Origin: Loktanella sp. D2R18
GTDB taxonomy: Bacteria; Pseudomonadota; Alphaproteobacteria; Rhodobacterales; Rhodobacteraceae
Reading direction: 5' to 3'
Assembly: GCF_003318235.1 (NCBI RefSeq)
Contig: NZ_QOCG01000006.1
Span: forward strand, 62,001 to 126,000
DNA length: 64,000 nt
Shown: piece after piece, positions 46,751 to 55,415 of the stretch
How positions within the stretch are numbered: the first letter of the stretch is position 1
Layout of the letters: every line of letters begins with the position of its first letter
Translations under genes and position numbers: made by a program
Notes under the pieces: generated by a model
What the model saw: only the letters and a program-made list of their open reading frames with translations
Database searches by the model: none
Told to the model about the DNA's origin: nothing

Positions 46751-47325
46751 GTTTCAAGCCATGTTGTGATTGCAGCGAGATCAGGGCGTGGCCGTTCCGG
46801 GGGGCTGTTTGATTCGGTGCCAAAATGAATAAAACCCGCGACCGTTTCATGGGGTTCAAGCCCAAGCCCGTCGCGGATAAATGCGCGGTCATGGCTGGCC
46901 CAGCCTGACAGCCAATTGGCTCCCCAGCCAGCGGCAAGCCCTGCGTTCACAAGGGCCAGACAGACAGCGCCTGCGGAATAGATTTGTTCGATTTCGGGCA
47001 CTTTTTCAGATATGACGGGTGATGCAACGACCGCCACCGCGAGATTTGAGTTGGCAAACTGTGCGTGGTTTTTCGCGATCTTATCTGGATCAATGCTAAG
47101 CGCGGCCCCGCGTGTTTCAACAAGTTCAGCCAAACGGTTCAGCGCAGGTTTCGAAAGTACAATAAACCGCCAAGGCTCTAGCTTGCCATGGTCAGGCGAA
47201 CGAGCCGCAGCCGTCAGCAATGTCGTGAGCGTTGCGCGATCCGGGACCGGTGTTGTCAGCGTCTTGGCCGGACGCGATCGCCGGGTCAAAAGAAAATCAA
47301 GGGCCGCTTGGTTCGGTGTGGGCAT
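46747..47325 (-). CDS. nitroreductase family protein (YdjA-like)
   Basis: 192 residues. FMN-binding N-terminus LLTRRSRPAKTL, then RSPDHGKLEPWRFIVL, and LVNAGLAAGWGANWLSGW are the short YdjA-type nitroreductase pattern. It reduces nitro compounds or other electron acceptors with NAD(P)H; the physiological substrate is unknown. AGGA lies 6 nt before the ATG. It is in operon with the EI24 gene, which overlaps its stop, and divergent from the YdeI-type gene. Confidence 0.9.
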   Translation of the reverse strand: MPTPNQAALDFLLTRRSRPAKTLTTPVPDRATLTTLLTAAARSPDHGKLEPWRFIVLSKPALNRLAELVETRGAALSIDPDKIAKNHAQFANSNLAVAVVASPVISEKVPEIEQIYSAGAVCLALVNAGLAAGWGANWLSGWASHDRAFIRDGLGLEPHETVAGFIHFGTESNSPPERPRPDLAAITTWLET

Positions 47326-47441
47326 GGTTTATCCTGCATTTGCTTGATCTACAGATATGTGTGAGCGGTCGCGCTGACAACCGGCATTGCGCGCCGCGTG
47401 GGCTTTGCTAAGGTGCTAACACAGCAGCTAGGGAGGACGCT

Positions 47442-48017
47442 TTGGACGTTAATCTCGACCGGGTAAAAGCCTTCGAAAACCCGGCTGAATTTTGTGATTG
47501 GTTGGCGCAGAACCACGCACAGGCCCCCGAAATTTGGTTGAAAATCTTCAAGAAGGCGTCAAAAATCCCATCGATTGATTGGGAACAGGCCGTGATCGAA
47601 GCGATTGCTTGGGGCTGGATCGACGGGATTAAGAAGTCTTGTGATACGCTGTCCTATTACCAAAGGTTCACACCGCGCCGCGCCCGGTCGAACTGGTCGC
47701 AAAAGAACCGTGAACATGCAGAAAATTTGATTGTGAAAGGTCGGATGCAAGCGCCGGGGCTAACCCACGTTACAGCCGCCAAGACGGATGGGCGCTGGAA
47801 TGCTGCCTATGCTGGCTCTGCGACGATGGAAACTCCCTCGGATTTCCTTGCGGCATTGACGGATAACCCCAAAGCGCTGGCGTTCTATGAAACCTTGAAC
47901 CGCAGCAGTATCTTTGTAATCTACCACCGCCTGCATTCCGCGAAACGCCCACAAACGCGGGCGGATCGGATGGCGAAGCTACTTGATATGCTCGAACGTG
48001 GTGAAAAGCCGCGATAG
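47442..48017 (+). CDS. YdeI/OmpD-associated family protein
   Basis: 191 residues from TTG 47442 with GGGAGGA upstream. Motifs include ENPAEFCDWLAQNHAQAPEIWLKI, WGWIDGIKKSCD and FTPRRARSNWSQKN, typical of the YdeI/OmdA family, whose role is not established. It converges on the histone deacetylase-type gene with a 7-bp gap. Confidence 0.85.
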   Translation: MDVNLDRVKAFENPAEFCDWLAQNHAQAPEIWLKIFKKASKIPSIDWEQAVIEAIAWGWIDGIKKSCDTLSYYQRFTPRRARSNWSQKNREHAENLIVKGRMQAPGLTHVTAAKTDGRWNAAYAGSATMETPSDFLAALTDNPKALAFYETLNRSSIFVIYHRLHSAKRPQTRADRMAKLLDMLERGEKPR

Positions 48018-48024
48018 CAATTTG

Positions 48025-49122
48025 CTACAACGCGTCCACCATCGCCCCAATCACACCGCCCAGATAAGCATCAAACCCGGCGTCGGGTTGGCGCAGCGGA
48101 AACACCTCGGCGAACGGGTCGGGGGCGCTGGTATCGCTACCGGACATGGTTTGTAGGACCGCATGGCCACAAAAGGGCACATAGGTTTCGGAATAGCCGC
48201 CTTCGTGGACCATCAAGAGTTTGCCGCCGCAGACATCATCAGCCAGCGCCATTACCTGTGCGGTCATTTGCGCAAAGGTGTCGGCGGTGGCCAACATGCG
48301 TCCGAGCGGATCATTGGCGGCCGCATCATACCCGCAAGCAATGATCAGGACATCGGGTGCAAAGCTATGGATCGCGGGCAGGGCCAGCCGTTCCATCGTA
48401 GCAAGGTACCCTGTGTGTCCGGTGCCTGGGGGCAGCGGAATGTTCAGGTTAAACCCAGTGCCAGCACCTGTGCCTCGATCCACAAAAGCACCGGTGTCCA
48501 TTGGGTAATTTCGGTCTTGGTGGATCGACACGGTCAGCACGTCATCGCGGTCATAAAACACCGCCTCAGTTCCATTGCCGTGGTGCACATCCCAATCGAG
48601 CACTGCAAAGCGCTTGGCTTGACCAGCGGCACGGGCGGCTTCGATTGCGATACCAATATTGTTGAACAAACAGAACCCATTAGGGAAATCGGGCAGACAG
48701 TGGTGGCCGGGCGGGCGTGAGAGGGCATAGGCATTGCGTAGTTGCCCGGTTAACACGGCTGAAAGCGCGGATTTCGCGATCCCTGCCGAAAGTGCCGCCA
48801 ATTCATACCCACCGGGGCCAAAGGGCGTGCGCCGTCCCAATTCGCCGCCGCCTGCGTCAGATAATGCTTTAAATTCATCAAGATAATGCGCGGGGTGTAC
48901 GCGCAGCAAATCAGCGCGGGTGGCGATGTCAGCGCTGCGCATTTCAAGATCACGGGCAAGCCCAGTGACTTCGATCAGGTTTTTAAGGCGGCGTTTGGTT
49001 TCGGGGCTTTCAGGAAGACCGCCATCAAGCGGTTGCACCAAGCCGCCAACAGGCAACATGCCCGCATAATTTCCGCCACCGTGCCAAAAGCTGCGTTCAT
49101 CCCAGAAAAATCCTGTGGTCAT
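48025..49122 (-). CDS. histone deacetylase family protein (class II)
   Basis: 365 residues. Zinc and catalytic motifs of the arginase/deacetylase fold: LSRPPGHHCLPDFPNGFCLF, VLDWDVHHGNGTEAVF, SIHQDRNYP, and IIACGYDAAANDPLG. Bacterial members deacetylate acetylpolyamines, acetoin-type or protein substrates; this one is closer to the HDAC-type acetylpolyamine branch. It follows a 77-residue gene with a 4-bp overlap, implying an operon. Confidence 0.92.
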   Translation of the reverse strand: MTTGFFWDERSFWHGGGNYAGMLPVGGLVQPLDGGLPESPETKRRLKNLIEVTGLARDLEMRSADIATRADLLRVHPAHYLDEFKALSDAGGGELGRRTPFGPGGYELAALSAGIAKSALSAVLTGQLRNAYALSRPPGHHCLPDFPNGFCLFNNIGIAIEAARAAGQAKRFAVLDWDVHHGNGTEAVFYDRDDVLTVSIHQDRNYPMDTGAFVDRGTGAGTGFNLNIPLPPGTGHTGYLATMERLALPAIHSFAPDVLIIACGYDAAANDPLGRMLATADTFAQMTAQVMALADDVCGGKLLMVHEGGYSETYVPFCGHAVLQTMSGSDTSAPDPFAEVFPLRQPDAGFDAYLGGVIGAMVDAL

Positions 49123-49352
49123 GTTTTGCGCAATTGATAAACGCCTTCGGGAAGATCAAGCGCCGCCTGCAGATCGCGTAACTGGCTGAATGATATGGTG
49201 ATTTGTACGGGTTCATCGCTGCGCGGATCGATTTGGGTGACAGTGATGCAATCGTCTAAAGCATGTACAATGACATCATCGAGAAGCGGGGCAGCCCCTT
49301 CATCAACAAGGGTCACAACGGTCGCGTCATAATCGTGTTCGATGGTAAACAT
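49119..49352 (-). CDS. hypothetical small acidic protein
   Basis: 77 residues from ATG 49352 (49358 would be TTG). No recognised domain; acidic, probably beta-rich (TVVTLVDEGAAPLLDDVIVH). Its stop overlaps the start of the deacetylase gene by 4 bp, so the two are translated together, perhaps as a regulator or partner of the enzyme. Confidence 0.7.
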   Translation of the reverse strand: MFTIEHDYDATVVTLVDEGAAPLLDDVIVHALDDCITVTQIDPRSDEPVQITISFSQLRDLQAALDLPEGVYQLRKT

Positions 49353-49404
49353 GAACAAAGCCTAGCGCGGCGTTTGATGGGGTGCAAGCGGCTGTTGCGA
49401 AACG

Positions 49405-49439
49405 AAAAAGGGTGCCGCCCATAATTTGCGACACCCTTT
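49405..49439 (-). terminator. minus-strand terminator-like hairpin
   Basis: AAAGGGTG (49407-49414) and CACCCTTT (49432-49439), with a partly paired interior, followed on the minus strand by a five-U run. No adjacent minus-strand gene ends here, so it could stop read-through from the right or end a short RNA. Confidence 0.45.
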
Positions 49440-49539
49440 GTAACATGGCCCAAGTCTGGTTCGAAATAACCTTGGTGGGCCTGTAACTATCAACCGAATA
49501 TGTTATGTTTTTAGCTGAATTCTGAATGGGAGTCAGGTC

Positions 49540-49581
49540 ATGGATTCCATACCTCTTGATTTGACGGTGCGCCTGTTTTGA
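49540..49581 (+). CDS. 13-codon upstream ORF before the YigZ-like gene
   Basis: ATG 49540, preceded by GGGAG, reads 13 codons to a TGA whose first bases are the TTG start of the next gene (TTGA overlap). This could be a translational-coupling leader peptide. Evidence is the ribosome site and the exact junction only. Confidence 0.35.
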   Translation: MDSIPLDLTVRLF

Positions 49582-49928
49582 AAATTATCCAGAATGTTGT
49601 CAGTGATCGCGGGTCGAAATATGCGGTTTCGGGCGGGCCTGTCGGGTCTGCGGATGAGGCGCGTGTTTTCATTAAAGCCCTGTGTCGCAACAAGAAATTC
49701 GCCAAGGCCACGCATAATACTTGGGCCGTTCTCCTGCCCGATGCGCCCCTCAAAAACGACGACGGCGAAAGCGGTGCGGGCATGGTGATCTTGCGGATGT
49801 TGGAGCGCGAAGACCTGCAAAACCATATCATCGTTGTGACACGCTGGTACGGCGGCAAGCACCTTGGCGGAGATCGGTTCCGGCATGTGCAGGACTGCGT
49901 GCGGACCTATATCGCGGCGATGGATTAA
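49578..49928 (+). CDS. YigZ/IMPACT family protein, short form
   Basis: 116 residues, starting at TTG 49578. It has the IMPACT N-terminal domain pattern: DEARVFIKALCRNKKFAKATHN, then GESGAGMVILRMLE and IIVVTRWYGGKHLGGDRF. Most YigZ proteins are about 200 residues; this one lacks the C-terminal domain. Function uncertain; some members are linked to translational stress. The TTG start has no obvious ribosome site of its own and may rely on the upstream 13-codon ORF. Confidence 0.8.
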   Translation: MKIIQNVVSDRGSKYAVSGGPVGSADEARVFIKALCRNKKFAKATHNTWAVLLPDAPLKNDDGESGAGMVILRMLEREDLQNHIIVVTRWYGGKHLGGDRFRHVQDCVRTYIAAMD

Positions 49929-50180
49929 CCGCGCGTACGTGGGCGTTTGGGTGATTTGACCGAATCTTTGATGAATGTCTTATTTTATTAGGTTTTGCGC
50001 GGTCGGCATTGCGTCGGCGCAGCGTCGAATTTGCGTATGGCAGCTTTGCTGTATTTGCTTGGTTTAAGGGGTGTACGATGGACTGTTGTTAACGGTTGGT
50101 TGGGGCCTAGAGGGATGAAGCGTTTGTATGGTGCCTATCAGTAGTGGAGCGCTTGGACCGAGGGGGTGAGCCGCGTCTAG

Positions 50181-50345
50181 GAAACTGTCCAGTGGACAGT
50201 TTCAGCGGTGAACGCGCGAAGCGCAGGGGGTGCGAAGCGCCCTCCCCATGGGGAGGGTTTGCGCCGTCTCGGAATTGATCCAGTGGATCAATTCAGGCGA
50301 AAACGGGCGAAGCCCCGGCCCGGGCGCTGCCCGGCTTTGCCGGGC
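50181..50345. repeat. composite of palindromic REP-like elements
   Basis: The 463-bp gap (49929-50391) holds no gene I can support. It contains two hairpins with the same plan: GAAACTGTCC-AGT-GGACAGTTTC (50181-50203) and GAATTGATCC-AGT-GGATCAATTC (50272-50294), both 10-bp perfect stems with an AGT loop. Each is followed by a gc-rich tail with a cGAAGCc/gc motif. Between them is the perfect palindrome CCCTCCCC-AT-GGGGAGGG (50240-50257) and after them GCCCGGC-TTT-GCCGGGC (50329-50345). They look like dispersed intergenic palindromic units. Confidence 0.7.
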
Positions 50346-50391
50346 GGGGTCAATGGCGGTTGATACGTATCAAACTAACTGCTGTATGAAA

Positions 50392-51006
50392 TCAACTTCG
50401 CAAACAATCCGCGAATCTATCGCTCAACAAAAGGTGCTCAATCGGAACCACAAAATTATCTAAACGCGTGAGACATAAAAGGATTTTAGATGGGGCCGCT
50501 CGTTGCTGGGGATGTCGCATTGGCGGCAACGCCTCAACAGTAGCAAGCAGTTCGTCGGTGAAATATCCGCACTCGGGCGTTGTCCCACACATTGCGATAA
50601 TAGACTGTAGTTCCAACGCATATGCCGTCTTTGAATAAATTTCAGCGCGGGCAAAATCTTGATTAGATTGGAAAACATAAAAGGCCACCCGTCCTGCTTC
50701 GTCAGCGATTGAAAGCGTTCTCATTGGGCTGCCCGCCAGCTCACTGCGAATTGCAGCAATGTTCTTTGCGACGAAGCTTCTTGTGCCCACTTTATATAGA
50801 TAGCTGGTAAGAAATTCTGATGAACTTAGGTCACGATTTTCGATGACCCATGTTGTCGTTTCGTCGCAGTCCGACAGGTCGGTCGGGTTAGATCTGTCCA
50901 AGAATTCGAGATATTGAAGGCAAATGTCGAGTGGGGGGCTATGATATTCAGCACTGGCTTGGGACGCAAAAATTGAGATGACTGTTGCTATGAGTATTCT
51001 AAACAT
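50392..51006 (-). CDS. putative secreted cysteine-containing protein, unknown
   Basis: 204 residues. A signal peptide (MFRILIATVISIFASQASA) is followed by a mature part with scattered cysteines (DICLQYLEF, SDCDETTT, AMCGTTPEC) but no recognised domain. The nucleotide composition is AT-richer than its neighbours and it lies next to palindromic repeats, which fits a recently acquired gene. Function unknown. Confidence 0.65.
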   Translation of the reverse strand: MFRILIATVISIFASQASAEYHSPPLDICLQYLEFLDRSNPTDLSDCDETTTWVIENRDLSSSEFLTSYLYKVGTRSFVAKNIAAIRSELAGSPMRTLSIADEAGRVAFYVFQSNQDFARAEIYSKTAYALELQSIIAMCGTTPECGYFTDELLATVEALPPMRHPQQRAAPSKILLCLTRLDNFVVPIEHLLLSDRFADCLRS

Positions 51007-51052
51007 ATCGGCTCAATCGTTTTTTGGTTTCAAAATTGCGCCTCTAAGATTT

Positions 51053-52447
51053 CTATAAATTCAAGCGCGCCCACAAATCATACTCCCCCGCCTCCTCAAC
51101 CACAACCTTCACCACATCTCCCACAGCCAACCCGTCAACCCCTTCATCAATGAACAGGTTCCCGTCGATCTCTGGTGCGTCGGCCCATGTGCGGCAGGTG
51201 GCGATGCCGTCTTCGTCGATGTCGTCGACAATGACTTCGAGCGTTTTGCCAACCTTGGCTGCGAGTTTGGCTTCGGAAATGGCTTGGGCTTTGGCCATGA
51301 ACCTATCCCAGCGGTCTTGTTTGACCTCTGGCGCGACGTGATCGGGCAGGGCGTTGGACCGCGCGCCTTCGACGTTTTCGTATTGAAAGCAGCCAACGCG
51401 GTCCAACTGGGCTTCATCCAGCCAATCAAGCAGGTGTTGGAATTCGTCTTCGGATTCACCAGGGTAGCCGACGATAAAGGTGGATCGCAGGGTGATATCA
51501 GGGCAGATTTCGCGCCACGCCCGGATTTCATCCAGCGTTTTGGCACCCGCCGCAGGCCGCGCCATACGCCGCAGCACATCGGGGTGGCTGTGTTGGAATG
51601 GGATATCAAGATAGGGCAGGATGCCGTTGTTTGGGTCCGCCATCAGCGGAATCAGGTCGCGCACATGCGGGTAGGGGTAGACGTAATGCAGCCGCACCCA
51701 AGCGCCGAGTTTCCCCAATTCCCGTGTCAGATCAAGGATATGGCTGCGCACCGTATCGTCTTTCCACGGATTTACGTCATATTTACGGTCCAGCCCGTAG
51801 GCTGAGGTATCTTGCGAAATCACGAGGAGTTCTTTGACACCAGCATTCACCAGCTTTTCCGCCTCGCGCAGGACCGCGTGCGCAGGCCGTGACGCCAGTT
51901 TGCCGCGCATATCGGGGATGATGCAGAATTTGCATTTGTGGTTACAGCCTTCGGATATCTTAAGATAGCTGTAGTGCCGCGGGGTCAGCGAGACGCCTGT
52001 CGCGGGCAGCAGATCAATGAACGGATCAGGGTTCGCAGGCACGGCGCTGTGCACGGCGTCAAGCACCTGTTCGTATTGGTGCGGCCCGGTGACGGCCAAA
52101 ATGTTGGGATGGTGTTCGCGGATGTAATCGGGTTCCGCGCCCAAGCAGCCTGTGACGATGACCTTGCCATTTTCGATCAGGGCCTCGCCAATCGCATCAA
52201 GGCTTTCGGCCTTGGCGCTGTCTAGAAAACCACAGGTGTTGACAATCACGGCCTCAGCACCGCTGTAATCAGGCGAAATCGCATACCCTTCGGCGCGCAG
52301 CCGGGTCAGGATGCGTTCGCTATCGACCAATGCTTTGGGGCAACCAAGGCTTACCATGCCGATGGTTGGTTGGCCGGGGCGGCTGGCGTCGGTCATCTTG
52401 GCCTTGGGGGCCAAGTCGGGGCGGAGGTTTGGCGGGTTCTGGGTCAT
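51053..52447 (-). CDS. rimO: ribosomal protein S12 methylthiotransferase
   Basis: 464 residues from ATG 52447; the frame stays open to 52720 but the N-terminus [14 protein letters not shown] matches Rhodobacterales RimO. UPF0004 domain with [18 protein letters not shown] and [13 protein letters not shown], radical-SAM cluster CNHKCKFC, and a C-terminal TRAM domain. It adds a methylthio group to Asp of ribosomal protein S12. ATG 52396 is a less conserved alternative. Confidence 0.93.
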   Translation of the reverse strand: MTQNPPNLRPDLAPKAKMTDASRPGQPTIGMVSLGCPKALVDSERILTRLRAEGYAISPDYSGAEAVIVNTCGFLDSAKAESLDAIGEALIENGKVIVTGCLGAEPDYIREHHPNILAVTGPHQYEQVLDAVHSAVPANPDPFIDLLPATGVSLTPRHYSYLKISEGCNHKCKFCIIPDMRGKLASRPAHAVLREAEKLVNAGVKELLVISQDTSAYGLDRKYDVNPWKDDTVRSHILDLTRELGKLGAWVRLHYVYPYPHVRDLIPLMADPNNGILPYLDIPFQHSHPDVLRRMARPAAGAKTLDEIRAWREICPDITLRSTFIVGYPGESEDEFQHLLDWLDEAQLDRVGCFQYENVEGARSNALPDHVAPEVKQDRWDRFMAKAQAISEAKLAAKVGKTLEVIVDDIDEDGIATCRTWADAPEIDGNLFIDEGVDGLAVGDVVKVVVEEAGEYDLWARLNL

Positions 52448-52763
52448 GCCTGCCCTATAGCGCGGGGCGGGGGCGTTGGGAATGGGGTGTTGCGTGACGC
52501 GAGACGGGTCGTGCTGATTGCGACGCACGGTGGGGGGCTGCCACAGAATTTTCCCGCACGATGGCCTGGGGCTGCGCAGGCGGTTTAGGTCGCGATGTGT
52601 AAGCCTGGTTTGGGGGGCGTCGTGATACGCCTGACGGCAGGCAGCGATTATTTCACCGGCCTCGCGCGCATGCGAGCAACTGTGATTCTGCACTCCTTGT
52701 TGGCGGGACTGGGAGGCCATAGCTGCGGTTCATCTGAATGAACTTACCGCAAGAAAGCCTGAA
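52448..52763. other. gap between rimO and the next membrane protein gene
   Basis: 316 bp with no gene or recognisable element. Although the rimO frame is open through 52720, the codons upstream of 52447 give a composition unlike a protein and are not expected to be translated. No convincing promoter or terminator was seen. Confidence 0.4.
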
Positions 52764-53252
52764 ATGACCCATTCTCTATCCCGAAAAACGATCATCTTAT
52801 CTGTTGCCCTCGCGGGGGTGATTGGTGAGATAATATTCGAAGCCTATGCTTGGCTTTTGTCACCGTTGTTGTTTGGCGTGACGTTGCAGCCATCGAATCT
52901 TGTCATTGCGATCACGCAAAAAATATTCGGCTTGACGTTATCGCATGGGGCCGCATTTGCGATTCACTTTACCATTGGATCACTTGGGTTCGGATTGTTT
53001 GTTTATCTTGTGCGCTGCGTGATGCCTGCACGGGTTTGGATGACCGGTTTGGTCTCTGGTTTAGCTCTTTGGTTTATCGCGCAAGGCATGCTTGCCCCGT
53101 TTATTGGGCGTAGCTTTATGATGGATTTTGGCACTTATACACAGTCATCTTTTGTTGGTCATGTTGGAATGACCTTGATCATGTCGCGTCTGATGGCCGC
53201 GTTTTTGAAAGCATCCTATTTGCGCGGACCGTTAGGGCGCGAGAGCACATAG
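52764..53252 (+). CDS. hypothetical membrane protein
   Basis: 162 residues with four hydrophobic segments (around residues 8-26, 60-80, 90-106 and 130-150), no recognised family. The conserved-looking GEIIFEAYAW near the N-terminus and FGTYTQSSFVGHVGM near the C-terminus recur in similar Roseobacter proteins from memory. It overlaps the convergent DUF454 gene by 37 bp. Confidence 0.7.
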   Translation: MTHSLSRKTIILSVALAGVIGEIIFEAYAWLLSPLLFGVTLQPSNLVIAITQKIFGLTLSHGAAFAIHFTIGSLGFGLFVYLVRCVMPARVWMTGLVSGLALWFIAQGMLAPFIGRSFMMDFGTYTQSSFVGHVGMTLIMSRLMAAFLKASYLRGPLGREST

Positions 53253-53611
53253 GTGGCCGCGCCGATCATGCAGATGGCTTGGATTAGGATCAGTTGAGGG
53301 CGCAGACCCGCGATGATACTGCCCGTCAGCGCGGCGCTCATCATCACAACGGCGATGGCTTTATACCGCGGGGCAATCGCGCCGTTTTCGCGCCAATCCG
53401 CTATGATCGGGCCAAAAATGCGGTGATCTTCAAGATAGCGATGCATGCGCGGGGAGCCTTTGCTAAACCCAAAAGCCGCGAGGATCACAAACGGCGTGGT
53501 CGGCAAAACCGGCAACACCACCCCGATCGCGCCTAGACCCAATGCAGCCCACCCCAGCAACAACCAAAGGCCGCGCATGATGGTTTTCCGAGAGGCGGGG
53601 GTAAAGGGCAC
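53216..53611 (-). CDS. DUF454 family membrane protein (YbaN-like)
   Basis: 131 residues from GTG 53611 (AGGA upstream). GWAALGLGAIGVVLPVLPTT and FGFSKGSPRMHRYLEDHRIFGP are the YbaN/DUF454 signature, plus two C-terminal membrane helices. Function is not established. It overlaps the convergent hypothetical gene at its 3' end. Confidence 0.88.
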   Translation of the reverse strand: MPFTPASRKTIMRGLWLLLGWAALGLGAIGVVLPVLPTTPFVILAAFGFSKGSPRMHRYLEDHRIFGPIIADWRENGAIAPRYKAIAVVMMSAALTGSIIAGLRPQLILIQAICMIGAATYVLSRPNGPRK

Positions 53612-53678
53612 GCGAATCCTGACATGACAAAGCTATCTGCCGTTTTTAGATAAGCCAAAGCTTGCCCGATGTAAGGGG

Positions 53679-53977
53679 ATGGTGGAAGGTAATGACATTT
53701 TTTCTAAAGGTGATTTCTTGACCGCGTTGAAAAATCCTCTCGGTATGATCGTCGTGAACTGCGCCGACCCTGAGGTTGGTGTCTACTACGCGTGCGGTTG
53801 CGCGATATGCTCATTGATCCGATGCTGGAACGGATGGGCGGGGCAGAGGCCGCGCCGAAGTTTGCGATGGTGCGCCATACGCTGCGGTTACCTGGAATGG
53901 CGGATGTGTCTGCGGACGTTTACTGTGCGCAGTTACGGCACATGTTAGATGCCGCTTTGACGTATGAGCGGACGTAG
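53679..53977 (+). pseudogene. frameshifted small hypothetical gene
   Basis: A start at ATG 53679 (AAGGGG upstream) gives a sensible N-terminus ending near GVYYA; from about 53790 that frame becomes cysteine- and tryptophan-rich nonsense. A second frame takes over at 53792 with RLRDMLIDPMLERMGGAEAA and runs to 53977. One missing base in the GCG-TG stretch (53790-53793) joins them into a ~99-residue protein. The family is not recognised. It may be a true pseudogene or a sequencing slip. Confidence 0.5.
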
Positions 53978-54024
53978 CCAAACAGTATTCACATTTCCGC
54001 CGCGGCTGGCGTAGTTTGCGTGTT

Positions 54025-54537
54025 ATGAACTATTTGGAATTGATCATCACCTGCGAACACGAGTTGAATACGTTGCACGGGGCGTTACATGCAACATTGG
54101 AGGATCGGGAAAAATCTGCCAGCCATCGCGAAAAATGGGTAAGGGCTGCAAAGGCATTCCGCGCGTATGATTCACCTGTTTTCGAACTGGCCGACCAATG
54201 CCGCCGCTTTGGTATAAAAAGTGCGCCTGAATTGCGCGCATTTGTCTTTGCTTACATTCAATGTGATCCATATTTTTATCGATCAGGGTATATCCTGGAA
54301 CAGCTGTTGCCGAAGGTAAAACAGCTGTCGCTGTCGGAATTTGAAAAAGGTGTAATCCAACGTACAATCTTGAAGCGGATTGAGACAAAAGCACTCCGCA
54401 ACTTTCGACATCTGTGCAAGCTTATCCACTATGTGGATGATGCGCCGTTTCGGGACGCATTGCGGGCGCGCGCAAATTCTTCAGACACTCAGATGCGCAG
54501 GCGTGCAAAGTTTGCGCTTGCATACCTTCCAGACTGA
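54025..54537 (+). CDS. hypothetical protein
   Basis: 170 residues from ATG 54025 (54016 would be TTG). Predicted mostly helical and basic, with HEAT-like spacing possible, but no recognised domain (ELIITCEHELNTLHG, ALRNFRHLCKLIHYVDD). No signal peptide or membrane segment. It is followed at once by a bidirectional terminator. Confidence 0.65.
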   Translation: MNYLELIITCEHELNTLHGALHATLEDREKSASHREKWVRAAKAFRAYDSPVFELADQCRRFGIKSAPELRAFVFAYIQCDPYFYRSGYILEQLLPKVKQLSLSEFEKGVIQRTILKRIETKALRNFRHLCKLIHYVDDAPFRDALRARANSSDTQMRRRAKFALAYLPD

Positions 54538-54565
54538 AAAACCGCCCCGTAAGGGACGGCTTTTT
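54537..54565. terminator. bidirectional terminator between a hypothetical gene and gcrA
   Basis: AAAAACCG-CCC pairs with GGG-CGG-TTTTT around a short loop with two single-base bulges; T runs lie on both strands. It ends the plus-strand gene at 54537 and the minus-strand gcrA transcript. Confidence 0.8.
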
Positions 54566-54571
54566 GCGTAG

Positions 54572-54589
54572 GGTGGATCTTGATCCACC
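54572..54589. repeat. GGTGGATC-type palindrome
   Basis: GGTGGATC-TT-GATCCACC, perfect 8-bp stem, inside a GTAGGGTGGATC context that is common as an intergenic repeat in proteobacteria. It lies between the terminator and gcrA. Confidence 0.5.
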
Positions 54590-54602
54590 TAACCATAAAA
54601 TA

Positions 54603-55205
54603 TTACCGGCGCCGGTCGCGGCGCGATGACATGGGTTGGAATGCGACGCCGACATGGGCTTCGCAGTACGGTTTACCAGCCTGTACGGGTAGCCCGCAAA
54701 ACCAAAAATCATCTGTTGCCGGATCACCGACAGGCCATTTACAGGTCTTCTCGGTCAGCTCCATCAGGCTGATGCGCTTGGCACCTTTTTCGACTTCGCT
54801 GACTTTGGCCAAAGCCTCTGGACTGATTTCATTGGCCGAAGGTTGCGGCGGCAACGGTTGACCCGCAGGAATAATCGCGCGGCGGGCCGCTGAAATCGGA
54901 ATGCCGTTTTCGTCCAGTTCAACCTCTTCTTTGACTGCAGGCACAGAGGCCGCAGGCGCAGGTTTTGCTTTAGGCGCTGGTTTGGGCGCTGCCGGTTTGG
55001 CTGCTGCGGCAGGTTTTTCTTTGGGTGCGGCTTTGGTCGCCGCGGCACCGCTGGCGGCAGCCCGGTTTGACAGGCCAAGGCGATGCACCTTGCCGATCAC
55101 AGCATTGCGGGTCACGCCGCCCAGTTCTTTGGCGATTTGGCTCGCGGACTGGCCTTCGCCCCACATCTTTTTGAGCGTCTCAACGCGCTCGTCTGTCCAG
55201 GACAT
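54603..55205 (-). CDS. gcrA: GcrA cell cycle regulator
   Basis: 200 residues. The conserved N-terminus MSWTDERVETLKKMWGEGQS, then ASQIAKELGGVTRNAVIGKV (helix-turn-helix), a long Ala/Pro/Lys linker, and the C-terminal part TCKWPVGDP with DFWFCGLPV define GcrA. It binds GANTC-methylated DNA and RNA polymerase to set cell-cycle transcription in alphaproteobacteria. AAAGGAA precedes the ATG. Confidence 0.95.
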   Translation of the reverse strand: MSWTDERVETLKKMWGEGQSASQIAKELGGVTRNAVIGKVHRLGLSNRAAASGAAATKAAPKEKPAAAAKPAAPKPAPKAKPAPAASVPAVKEEVELDENGIPISAARRAIIPAGQPLPPQPSANEISPEALAKVSEVEKGAKRISLMELTEKTCKWPVGDPATDDFWFCGLPVQAGKPYCEAHVGVAFQPMSSRRDRRR

Positions 55206-55415
55206 ATGGATTCCTTTGGTTCAGTGGGCCGGATAAGGTGATTTATCGGGCCTAAAAATCTGTTCAAGCCTTACAATAGTCTTTGTGCGCAGGGATGTGA
55301 AGCACGTGATCAAGGTTTTCGTGCGTTATGGCAGATCGGGCGCAGTTTCATGCCGTCAGGACTGGTTAATTCTGACAAATAGACTATGTCACGGGGCAAG
55401 CAAAGGAACCTTCAC

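Noticed and set aside
49441-49539. small RNA gene before the YigZ-like gene
   Set aside because: A terminator-like hairpin lies beside it, but no promoter or conserved structure could be supported from sequence alone.
52448-52720. N-terminal extension of rimO in frame
   Set aside because: Conserved RimO N-terminus begins at 52447; the upstream codons lack coding character.
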